Source of the DNA: Aestuariivita sp.
GTDB taxonomy: Bacteria > Pseudomonadota > Alphaproteobacteria > Rhodobacterales > Rhodobacteraceae
Direction: 5' to 3'
DNA: 64,000 bases
NCBI GenBank assembly: GCA_018401465.1
Contig: JAGYKE010000004.1
Span: 1,333,857 to 1,397,856, forward strand
Numbering within the stretch: position 1 is the first letter of the stretch; each line of letters starts with the position of its first letter. A model generated the notes under the pieces. It worked only from the letters and a program-made list of their open reading frames with translations, made no database searches and was not told the DNA's origin. Of this stretch, positions 38,701-45,173 are shown one piece after another. The translations under genes and the position numbers were made by a program.

Positions 38701-38868
38701 GTCGGCGAACTGGGACTTATCCGCAACGTGCCCCGCGCGCTCGACATGAAGGCGACGACCGACCTGACCTGCCTGCGCATCGGGGCCGAGGAATTCCTCG
38801 CCGTCGTCGAGAACGACGCCGCCACCGCCTTCCGCCTGCTGCAGGTGGTCGCGGGCTACGTCCGGTGA
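35764..38868 (+). CDS. ABC-exporter-like membrane protein with degenerate NBD and C-terminal cNMP-binding domain
   Basis: About 1,034 residues. Roughly 50-345 form an ABC exporter membrane domain. The nucleotide-binding part (about 375-875) is degenerate: VTAPSEEDRRAL at the Walker A position (about 410), PLGGANLP at the signature (about 800), LVLENAMSSLD in place of LxLDEATSALD, and Asp for the H-loop His. About 390 residues separate Walker A and signature positions, against about 100 normally. Residues 905-1034 form a cyclic-nucleotide-binding domain whose phosphate cassette looks intact (VGELGLIRNVPRAL). The only normal start codon before the membrane domain is TTG 35764, without a clear ribosome site. 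It is probably a cNMP-responsive transporter or scaffold rather than an ATP-driven pump. Confidence 0.85.
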   Translation: MIATRNPAYRCGAPPRARRIRDGGRPRGGQKIIERTLFSFIWKYSRRDQLILLAVTATLFPLLYLTLELPKRIINDAIDPDTVPVAFFGRDFDQVTLLAILSAAFFFSVLAHGLLKMKINTMKGVLAERMLRRFRYTLISRILRFPQPYFERTSQGELVSMVTAEAEPMGGLMGDAISQPVLQAGQMITILGFLFVQSFWFGLAACITIPLQAWLIPRIQRQINQLNKKRVIQVRALAGEIGESAAGASTLRTNAGWRYRLSMITDRLGRLYLIRFEIYQKKFFMKFLNNFINQMTPFFFYAVGGYLAIKGEITVGALVAALAAYKDIASPWKELLAYYNQVQDMAVRWDTIAERFAPEGMIDDRLFDGDAGTIGPLKGEVELSRVTVRDADGNAVIEDITATLPEGAFVGVTAPSEEDRRALSETLVREVLPVQGGIRIGGQPFNELHQAVVARRIGHVTARPVLFKGTFLDNVLMPLKFQPIAFDAQDPDRTAAVLAGNSADPLGADWTDPRVAGFDSEDDLRAWLLRILDAIGMSDTLFRRGLDLRPADQGSDSALARAIVSVRPAVAAALKKAKLERHVHGLDPEGYNPALPVGDNLLFASPLRPITRTVLAEPGGAVSLLRDIGITEPLIALSRDVIEMLRHIFGVDGTDHPLFGALGLDAATYEAAVELIRSDRWRDVQSLSDEDLALLIIVPFSISAEQIGPAFPVELQERILDLRRSHGARMQEQLADLFQPFSPDTYAPGLSVLENAIFGKIKDSAGARADEVRSLVAACLREAGEQDTVVALIFDTPVPLGGANLPAVISEPMAVCRAVVKKPDILVLENAMSSLDRDARLAACQGLHALLPGTTTVCIADAFDDGHDFDLHLTLNQGRLVTEDDGAATEQDSAAGADLTRKLRALEQTDLFSELNRKQLRLLAFGARWYKAQAGEYVFHKGDLPNDGAYMVIEGEAGLYLPKEGEDDVLITTVGPGKLVGELGLIRNVPRALDMKATTDLTCLRIGAEEFLAVVENDAATAFRLLQVVAGYVR

Positions 38869-38911
38869 CGCGCGCGCGCAGACTGACAGCAGGGATCGGA
38901 AAGGGCTGAAG

Positions 38912-39757
38912 ATGAGATTGATGCGGATCGATCAGGCGGGCGAGGTGCGGCTGGCGATCCTCGATGCCGAAGGCGTGCTGCGCGACGCGACCGCCGTGGC
39001 GGGCGACCTGACCGCGGCCACCATCGCGGGCGGGGCGCTTGCCCGTCTGGCGCTGGCCGATCCCGCCGCCTTGCCGCCGGTGACCGGTGAGTACCGCGTG
39101 CTGCCCTGCGTCGGCGGGGTGGGCAAGTTCATGTGCATCGGGCTCAACTATTCCGATCACGCCGCCGAAATGGGCCTCGACCTGCCGCCCTATCCGACTC
39201 TGTTCATGAAAGCGACCTCTGCCATCGCAGGCGCGATGGACGACGCCGTCATGCCGCGCGGATCGATCCGCGTCGATTGGGAAGTGGAACTGGGGGTCAT
39301 CATCGGCAAGCCCGCGAAATACGTCGATGCCGCCCATGCGCTTGACCATGTCGCGGGCTATTGCGTCGTCAACGACCTGTCCGAGCGCGATTTCCAGCTG
39401 AACCTCGGTGGACAATGGACCAAGGGCAAGTCCTGCGACAGCTTCGGCCCCATCGGTCCGTGGTTCGTCAGCGCCGACGCCGTGCCCGATCCGCAAAACC
39501 TGCGGCTCTGGACCGATGTGAACGGCGCGCGCATGCAGGACGGCACGACCCGCACCATGGTCTGCGGCGTCGCCGGCATCATCGCGCATCTGTCACAGCT
39601 GATGACGCTGCATCCCGGCGATGTCATCGCCACCGGCACGCCCCCGGGCGTTGGCGGCGGCAAGAAGCCGCCCGTCTTCCTGAAACCGGGCGATCTGGTC
39701 GAAGCCGGGGTCGAAGGTCTTGGCCAGCAGCGGATGCGCGTGCGTCAGGACGCCTGA
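38912..39757 (+). CDS. Fumarylacetoacetate hydrolase family protein
   Basis: A 281-residue FAH-fold hydrolase/decarboxylase. Metal-site and catalytic motifs are visible: CIGLNYSDHAAEMG, EVELGVIIGKPAK (Glu ligands), DLSERDFQ and the C-terminal GTPPGVGGGKKPP. This C-terminal motif is typical of ureidoglycolate lyase, 2-keto-3-deoxy-L-fuconate hydrolase and 5-oxopent-3-ene-tricarboxylate decarboxylase relatives; the substrate cannot be fixed. It begins 43 bases after the ABC/cNMP gene and its 3' end overlaps the convergent ArsR gene by 13 bases. Confidence 0.88.
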   Translation: MRLMRIDQAGEVRLAILDAEGVLRDATAVAGDLTAATIAGGALARLALADPAALPPVTGEYRVLPCVGGVGKFMCIGLNYSDHAAEMGLDLPPYPTLFMKATSAIAGAMDDAVMPRGSIRVDWEVELGVIIGKPAKYVDAAHALDHVAGYCVVNDLSERDFQLNLGGQWTKGKSCDSFGPIGPWFVSADAVPDPQNLRLWTDVNGARMQDGTTRTMVCGVAGIIAHLSQLMTLHPGDVIATGTPPGVGGGKKPPVFLKPGDLVEAGVEGLGQQRMRVRQDA

Positions 39758-40086
39758 CCGTCCCGCCCGCAGAACAGAGAGTGCAGGAAGCCGATCACCT
39801 GCGCGGTGTCCTCCTGCGCGATGCGGTAATAGATCGTCTTGCCGTCGCGCCGCGTGGTGACCTGACCTTCCTCGCGCAGCCGCGCCAGCATCTGCGAGAC
39901 CGAGGCCTGCCGCAGACCCAGCCGCTCTTCCAGCTCGCCCACCGATTTCTCTCCGGTGGCGAGATGGCACAGGATCATCAGCCGCCCCTCATGCGCCAGC
40001 GTCTTCAGGAACGAGGCCGCCTCGCGCGCGCGGTCGGCCATGTCGTCGGGCGCCTCATCGGGCAGAGTTACAACCTTATCCAGCAT
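39745..40086 (-). CDS. ArsR family regulator with SqrR/BigR-type cysteine pair
   Basis: A 113-residue winged-helix repressor (SVGELEERLGLRQASVSQML recognition region). It has just two cysteines, C40 (MILCHLATGE) and C106 (HSLFCGRD), 66 residues apart. This is the spacing of C41 and C107 in Rhodobacter SqrR, which form a polysulfide bridge to sense persulfide. That makes a sulfide/persulfide sensor more likely than a metal sensor. No sulfide-oxidation genes lie next to it, so its targets are elsewhere or include the divergently unrelated neighbours. ATG 40086 gives the family length; the longer upstream frame runs into the enolase-superfamily gene and is discarded. Confidence 0.85.
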   Translation of the reverse strand: MLDKVVTLPDEAPDDMADRAREAASFLKTLAHEGRLMILCHLATGEKSVGELEERLGLRQASVSQMLARLREEGQVTTRRDGKTIYYRIAQEDTAQVIGFLHSLFCGRDGQAS

Positions 40087-40144
40087 CAACTCGCAAAAAC
40101 CCCCGTTGTGACGCCGCAGAATATGCCGCAAGCGGCCCCTCTTG

Positions 40145-41383
40145 TCACGCTTCGGGGTCGCGCGCGGGCGCGCCGCCCTGGAACGCGTTGCCCTTTGCGT
40201 AATCGCAGGGCGCTTCCTGCATCTGCAGATGCAGCCCGTCGCCGGTGAAGGGATGCGCGCGCGCCAGCGCCTCGTCCACCTCGATCCCCAGCCCGGGGCC
40301 GGTGGGCGGCGTGATATATCCTTCCTCGACCCGGATCGCGCCACGGATCAGCCGGTCATGGAAGTCGGTCTCGATCGACTCGCACATCAGGATGTTGGGG
40401 ATCGACGCCGCCAGATGGATGTTCGCCGCCCATTCGATGGGCCCCGCATACAGATGCGGCGCCATCTGCACGTTGAAGGCTTCCGCCATCGCGGCCACCT
40501 TCTTCATCTCCCAGATGCCGCCCGCGCGCCCCAGCGCCGGTTGCAGGATTTCCGCCGCGCCTGCGCGCAGCACCGCGCCGAATTCGGCCTTGGTCGTCAT
40601 CCGCTCGCCCGTGGCGATGGGGATGCGCACGCCGCGCGCGACGCGCGCCATGTCCTCGATATTGTCGGGCGGCGTCGGTTCCTCGTACCAGAGCGGGCTG
40701 TAGGGCTCGAGCGCCTGTCCCAGCCGGATCGCGCCGCCCGTGTTGAACTGCCCATGCGTGCCGAACAGAAGGTCGGCGCGGTCGCCCACCGCCTCGCGGA
40801 TCGCCTTGCAGAAGGCCACCGAGCGGGTGATGTCGCTCATCGCGGGCATGTGCCCGCCCCGGATCGTGTAGGGGCCCGCCGGGTCGAACTTCAGCGCGGT
40901 ATAGCCGCGCGCGACGTAATCGGCGGCGGCCTCGGCGTTCATCTCGGGGCTGATCCAGAAGTCCGACATCTTGTGATGGGGCATCGGATACAGATAGGTA
41001 TAGGCGCGGATGCGGTCATTCATCCGCCCGCCCAGAAGGGCATATACCGGTCGGTCGCGGTCCTTGCCGAGGATGTCCCAGCACGCGATTTCCAGCCCCG
41101 AAAACGCCCCCATCACCGTCAGGTCGGGCCGCTGGGTGAAGCCGCTCGAATAGACGCGGCGGAACATCAGCTCGATGTTCTCGGGGTTCTCCCCCGCCAT
41201 GTGGCGCTCGAAGACGTCTCGGATCACATGGGTCATCGCCTCCGGCCCCACGGACGAGGCGTAGCACTCGCCCCAGCCGGTGATCCCGGTATCGGTCGTC
41301 ACCTTGACAAGGATCCAGTAGCGACCGCCCCAGCCCGGCGCGGGCGGCGCCGTCACGATGACGTCGAGATCGGCAAGTTTCAT
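40145..41383 (-). CDS. Mandelate racemase/muconate lactonizing enzyme family protein (probable sugar-acid dehydratase)
   Basis: A 412-residue enolase-superfamily enzyme: an N-terminal capping domain (ILVKVTTDTGITGWGECYA) and a barrel domain. Glutamate metal ligands are visible in WYEEPTPPDN and ATGERMTTK, and the late barrel motif APHLYAGPIE is typical of dehydratases for acid sugars. At the place of the usual first Asp ligand the sequence reads LLFGTHGQF, so that ligand is atypical. GGGGG lies shortly before ATG 41383. It is divergent from the Rieske oxygenase gene, with 131 bases between starts. Substrate unknown. Confidence 0.85.
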   Translation of the reverse strand: MKLADLDVIVTAPPAPGWGGRYWILVKVTTDTGITGWGECYASSVGPEAMTHVIRDVFERHMAGENPENIELMFRRVYSSGFTQRPDLTVMGAFSGLEIACWDILGKDRDRPVYALLGGRMNDRIRAYTYLYPMPHHKMSDFWISPEMNAEAAADYVARGYTALKFDPAGPYTIRGGHMPAMSDITRSVAFCKAIREAVGDRADLLFGTHGQFNTGGAIRLGQALEPYSPLWYEEPTPPDNIEDMARVARGVRIPIATGERMTTKAEFGAVLRAGAAEILQPALGRAGGIWEMKKVAAMAEAFNVQMAPHLYAGPIEWAANIHLAASIPNILMCESIETDFHDRLIRGAIRVEEGYITPPTGPGLGIEVDEALARAHPFTGDGLHLQMQEAPCDYAKGNAFQGGAPARDPEA

Positions 41384-41514
41384 GAATTCCCCCCAAAGGC
41401 CTGTGTCCCTGCGCCGTCATATCCGCATTCGCGGCCTCTGCCTAGCGGGCGCGGATTGCCCCCGCCGCGCCGGGTCTGCTAGGCTCTCCCGACCCGACGG
41501 AAAGGATACCCCCC

Positions 41515-42723
41515 ATGACCCGGCATTTCGGCAAGGCGGATATCGCCGCGCTTCTGGCACGCCATCGTGCGGGCCATACGCTCGACCAGCCCTTCTACAC
41601 CGACCCCGCGATCTTCGAGGTCGACGCCGCGCGCGTCTTCTTCCGCGACTGGCATTATGCAGGGCATGTCAGCGAAATCCCCGCTGCCGGGGACTATCTC
41701 CTGTTCGAGATGCTGGGCGAAAGCGTGATCGTGCTGCGCGACGACGCAGGCGCCATCCGCGCCTTCGCCAATGTCTGCCGCCACCGGGGCGCGCGGCTGT
41801 GTTCCGCCGCCTCGGGCCACGTCCGCCGCTTCACCTGCCCCTATCACGCATGGTCCTACGGGCTCGACGGCGCGCTCGTCCATGCGCGCCAGCTCGACCC
41901 CGCCATCGACCGCACGGCGCTCGGCCTCAAGCCTGTCGCCACGGAGGTGTTCGAAGGCCTGATATACCTCTCCTTCGCCGACACCCCCACCTCCTTCGAC
42001 GCGCTGCGTGCCGAGCTTACGCCCCATGTGCGCGCCTTCGATCTCGCCCGCACCAAGGTCGCGGCACGCCGCAGCTATCCTGTTCAGGCCAACTGGAAGC
42101 TCCTCGTCGAGAATTACAACGAATGCTACCACTGCACGGCGGCGCATCCCGAATTCGCCCGCTCCCACGTCATCCACATGAGTGCCGACCGCGCCGCGCC
42201 GCACAACGCCGCCCTCGCCGCCCGCGCGGCGGCGGCGGGCCTCTCCGTCACCACGCTCGACCGGATCGGCGCGGCGGCCCCCGCAGGTTCGCCCGATTAT
42301 TCCTACAACCGCTACGCGCTCTTCGACGGCTACCAGACCGGATCCGAAGACGGCAAACCGCTCGCGCCCCTTCTGGGCGACGTGAAGGCCTGTGACGGCG
42401 GCGCGTCGGATGTCTATGTCGGCATCCTCAACCCCATGCTCGTCTACTGCGACCACGCGGTCATCTACCGCTTCGTGCCCATCGACGCGACGACCAGCCT
42501 GCAGGAGGTCATCTGGCTCGTCCATGAGGACGCGGAAGAGGGGCGCGACTATGACGCCGCCCGCCTCACCTGGCTCTGGGACGTCACGACCGAAGCCGAC
42601 AAGCGCATCATCGAAGCCAACCAGCAGGGCGTCGCCTCGCGCTTTTACGAACCGGGCCCGCTGGTCGAGATGGAAAGCTACACGCGCCGCTTCCACGACG
42701 CCTACCTCGCCCGGATGCGCTGA
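41515..42723 (+). CDS. Rieske-type aromatic ring-hydroxylating oxygenase, alpha subunit
   Basis: A 402-residue oxygenase alpha subunit. The N-terminal Rieske domain binds [2Fe-2S] through CRHRGARLC and CPYHAWSYG. The C-terminal catalytic domain has ENYNECYHCTAAHPEF, containing the two His of the mononuclear iron site. The family includes true aromatic dioxygenases and demethylating monooxygenases of betaine type; the length of about 400 and the NECYHC motif lean toward the latter group, but this is not secure. No reductase gene adjoins it, so electrons must come from a distant partner. AAGGA precedes ATG 41515. Confidence 0.9.
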   Translation: MTRHFGKADIAALLARHRAGHTLDQPFYTDPAIFEVDAARVFFRDWHYAGHVSEIPAAGDYLLFEMLGESVIVLRDDAGAIRAFANVCRHRGARLCSAASGHVRRFTCPYHAWSYGLDGALVHARQLDPAIDRTALGLKPVATEVFEGLIYLSFADTPTSFDALRAELTPHVRAFDLARTKVAARRSYPVQANWKLLVENYNECYHCTAAHPEFARSHVIHMSADRAAPHNAALAARAAAAGLSVTTLDRIGAAAPAGSPDYSYNRYALFDGYQTGSEDGKPLAPLLGDVKACDGGASDVYVGILNPMLVYCDHAVIYRFVPIDATTSLQEVIWLVHEDAEEGRDYDAARLTWLWDVTTEADKRIIEANQQGVASRFYEPGPLVEMESYTRRFHDAYLARMR

Positions 42724-42743
42724 GGCCCCCATTCTTCGGGGCC
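42724..42743 (+). terminator. GC-rich hairpin just after the Rieske gene
   Basis: GGCCCC (42724-42729), an 8-base loop and GGGGCC (42738-42743) begin directly after the stop codon. The following bases are pyrimidine-rich (CCTGTCTTCCTCTC) but not a T-run, so termination would be imperfect. Confidence 0.4.
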
Positions 42744-42760
42744 CCTGTCTTCCTCTCGCT

Positions 42761-42798
42761 TCAAATATCCCGGGGGGTCAGGGGGCAGAGCCCCCCTG
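42761..42798. repeat. Intergenic palindrome, member 3, between convergent Rieske and alcohol dehydrogenase genes
   Basis: CAAATATCCC and a G-run are followed by a perfect hairpin (CAGGGGG at 42779-42785, loop CAGAGC, CCCCCTG at 42792-42798). It matches the element at 8737-8774 at most positions and, like it, lies between convergent genes. Confidence 0.65.
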
Positions 42799-42799
42799 C

Positions 42800-43885
42800 C
42801 TACCGCAGGATGATCACGTTGCGCTTGGCGCTGCCCGTCTTGGTGTCCGCGATCGCCTCGTTGATCTGGTCCAGCCGCCAGCGGTTCGAAATCAGCTCAT
42901 CCAGCTTCAGCCGCCCCTGCGTGTAAAGGTCCACCATCCACGGAATGTCGCGCCGGATCACCACGTCGCCCATCTTCGACCCGATCATCCCCTGCCCAAG
43001 GAAGGACATGGTCATCGGCTCGTACTGCGCGAAAGCACCCGAATGCGGCATCCCCACCATGATGATGCGGCCCCCGCGATGCAGGTAGCGCGGCGCCTGT
43101 TCATAGGCGGGGATCGCGCCCACCGTCACCACGACCACATCCGCCCCGCGCCCCAGCGCCTTCTGCGCCGCCCGCCACGGCGCCTTGTGGGTGGCAAGCA
43201 CCCCGTCGGTCGCCCCGAAGTCGCGCGCGATGGCCAACTTCTCCTCGGTCATGTCCACCGCCACGATGCGCCGCGCGCCCGCGATGCGCGCGCCCTGTAT
43301 CGCGTTGAGCCCGACGCCGCCCGCGCCGATGACCACCACATCCTGCCCCGCCCGCAGACCCGCCGCGTTCACCACCGCGCCGACGCCGGTGATCACCCCG
43401 CAGGCGATGAGGCAGGCCGCATCCTTCGGCATGTCGGCGGGGATCACCACGACCTGGCTCTGGTCCACCACCACCTTCTCGGCGAAGGCACCTGTCGCCA
43501 GTGCCTGATGCAACACGCCGCCGTCGGAGGTCGTGATCGGCCCGTGATCGCTGTCATAAGGCGTCTCGCAGATCGTGGGCTTTCCGCCCGCGCAGGACGG
43601 GCAGGTGCCGCAGGCCCGGATCAGCGTCACCACCACGCTGTCGCCCACCTGCACGCCGCGCACGCCCGCGCCCACCGCGCTCACCCGCCCCGCCGCCTCA
43701 TGGCCATAGACTGCCGGAAGCGTCCCGCCCCAGGCCCCTTCCGCATAGGAAATGTCCGAATGGCAGATCGCGACCGCGTCCAGCGTCACTTCCACCTCAC
43801 CCATCTTCGGGGGCGCGATGAGGATATCCTCGATCACCAGTGGTTGGCCGAATTCGTGGCAGACGGCGGCCCGGATCTTCTGCAT
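42800..43885 (-). CDS. Zinc-dependent alcohol dehydrogenase (MDR, class III-like)
   Basis: A 361-residue NAD(P)-dependent dehydrogenase. The catalytic zinc region is AICHSDISYAEG and GHEAAGRV. The structural-zinc loop has all four cysteines (CGTCPSCAGGKPTIC). The Rossmann motif is VVIGAGGVGLNAIQGARIAGA. It resembles class III/mycothiol-type alcohol dehydrogenases but the specific substrate is unknown. ATG 43885 is preceded by GGGAGG; the longer upstream frame is not supported. It is co-directional with the MFS gene 82 bases upstream, and may be read from that long catabolic run or its own promoter. Confidence 0.9.
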   Translation of the reverse strand: MQKIRAAVCHEFGQPLVIEDILIAPPKMGEVEVTLDAVAICHSDISYAEGAWGGTLPAVYGHEAAGRVSAVGAGVRGVQVGDSVVVTLIRACGTCPSCAGGKPTICETPYDSDHGPITTSDGGVLHQALATGAFAEKVVVDQSQVVVIPADMPKDAACLIACGVITGVGAVVNAAGLRAGQDVVVIGAGGVGLNAIQGARIAGARRIVAVDMTEEKLAIARDFGATDGVLATHKAPWRAAQKALGRGADVVVVTVGAIPAYEQAPRYLHRGGRIIMVGMPHSGAFAQYEPMTMSFLGQGMIGSKMGDVVIRRDIPWMVDLYTQGRLKLDELISNRWRLDQINEAIADTKTGSAKRNVIILR

Positions 43886-43945
43886 ATGCGCCTCCCTTTC
43901 GCTCTGCCCGCCAACCCTGAGCGCCCGCCGCCCGCCCCGCAAGCG

Positions 43946-43968
43946 CGAAACCGCCCCGGCGCGGGTTT
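43946..43968 (-). terminator. Weak hairpin at the end of the MFS gene
   Basis: On the minus strand AAACCCGC and GCGGTTT form a stem with one bulged base, starting at the MFS stop codon. No T-run follows. It might attenuate read-through into the alcohol dehydrogenase gene. Confidence 0.25.
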
Positions 43969-45167
43969 TACGCCACGACAGGGGCGCGGCGCAGGAACAC
44001 CGTCAGCCCCACCGCGATCAGCACGAAGGACACGAGGAACGGCGCCCCCGGCAGATAGACCGGCGCGTCCGGCCCGGTGAAGGCCGCGAAGACCCCCGTC
44101 ATCAGCAGCGGCGCCAGAATAGTGGCGAGCGCGTTCACGCTCGTCAGCACGCCCTGCAATTCGCCCTGCGCGTCGTCATCGGCCATGCGCGACATGATGC
44201 CCTGCAGCGCGGGCGTGATCACCGCGCCCAGCGCCGCCAGCGGCGTCAGGATCAGCATCAGCGTGCCCGAGGTCACGAAGGCGATCGCGCCGAAGGCCGC
44301 AAGGTCGAAGAGATGCCCATAGATCACCGTCAGCCGTTCGCCCCAGCGACGCAGGATCATCCGGATCAGCCCGCCCTGCACGATGGCCAGCATCACCCCG
44401 AACAGCCCCAGCGAAACCCCGATCATCTGCGGCCCCCAGCCGAAGCGTTCGGTGGTGAAATACGACCAGACCGCCGGATAGACATAGAAGGCCAGCTGAT
44501 AGAGGAAGAACACCACCAGCAAAGGCGCCAGCCCCGGCAGCCGCGCCAGATGCCGGAACGCACCGAAGGGATTGGCGCGCCGCCACTCGAAGGCGCGGCG
44601 GTTGCGGTCGGTCACCGTCTCGGTCAGCACCAGCCAGCCGAAGACCGCGTTCAGCGCCGACAGTCCTGCGGCCGCATAGAAGGGCGCGCGCGTGCCCAGC
44701 TCCCCCAGCAGGCCGCCGATCAGCGGCCCAAGCACAAAGCCTGCCCCGAAGGCCGCCCCGATCAGCCCGAAATTCGCGGCCTTCTCTCCGGGGGCCGAAA
44801 TGTCGGCGACATAGGCATTCGCCGTCGACCCCGTCGCCGCCGTGATGCCCCCCACAAGACGGCCCGCCAGCAAAAGCCAGATCGACCCCGCCACCGCCAT
44901 CACGATGTAGTCAAGCGACATGACCACCAGCGACACCAAGAGCACCCGCCGCCGCCCGAAGCGGTCCGACAGGTTGCCCACGATGGGCCCGAACAGGAAC
45001 TGCATGACCGCGAAGGAGGTCGACAGCACGCCCCCCCAAAGCGCGGCTTCGGCCAGCGTGCCGCCGCCCACCTCCTGAATGAGGTCGGGCATGACCGGCA
45101 CGATCAGCCCGATCCCCATCGCGTCGAGCATGACCGTGATCAGGATGAAGATGAGGGGCAGGCGCAA
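43968..45167 (-). CDS. MFS transporter, TetA/TCR-like drug or metabolite transporter
   Basis: A 399-residue inner-membrane transporter with about twelve hydrophobic helices. The loop 2-3 motif GNLSDRFGRRRVLL is the MFS motif A. The opening FILITVMLDAMGIGLIVPVMPDL is characteristic of the TetA(tetracycline)/DHA1 group. In this setting, seven bases after a muconate cycloisomerase gene and co-directional with catabolic genes, uptake or efflux of an aromatic intermediate is as likely as antibiotic export. Confidence 0.9.
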   Translation of the reverse strand: MRLPLIFILITVMLDAMGIGLIVPVMPDLIQEVGGGTLAEAALWGGVLSTSFAVMQFLFGPIVGNLSDRFGRRRVLLVSLVVMSLDYIVMAVAGSIWLLLAGRLVGGITAATGSTANAYVADISAPGEKAANFGLIGAAFGAGFVLGPLIGGLLGELGTRAPFYAAAGLSALNAVFGWLVLTETVTDRNRRAFEWRRANPFGAFRHLARLPGLAPLLVVFFLYQLAFYVYPAVWSYFTTERFGWGPQMIGVSLGLFGVMLAIVQGGLIRMILRRWGERLTVIYGHLFDLAAFGAIAFVTSGTLMLILTPLAALGAVITPALQGIMSRMADDDAQGELQGVLTSVNALATILAPLLMTGVFAAFTGPDAPVYLPGAPFLVSFVLIAVGLTVFLRRAPVVA

Positions 45168-45173
45168 CCGGGC

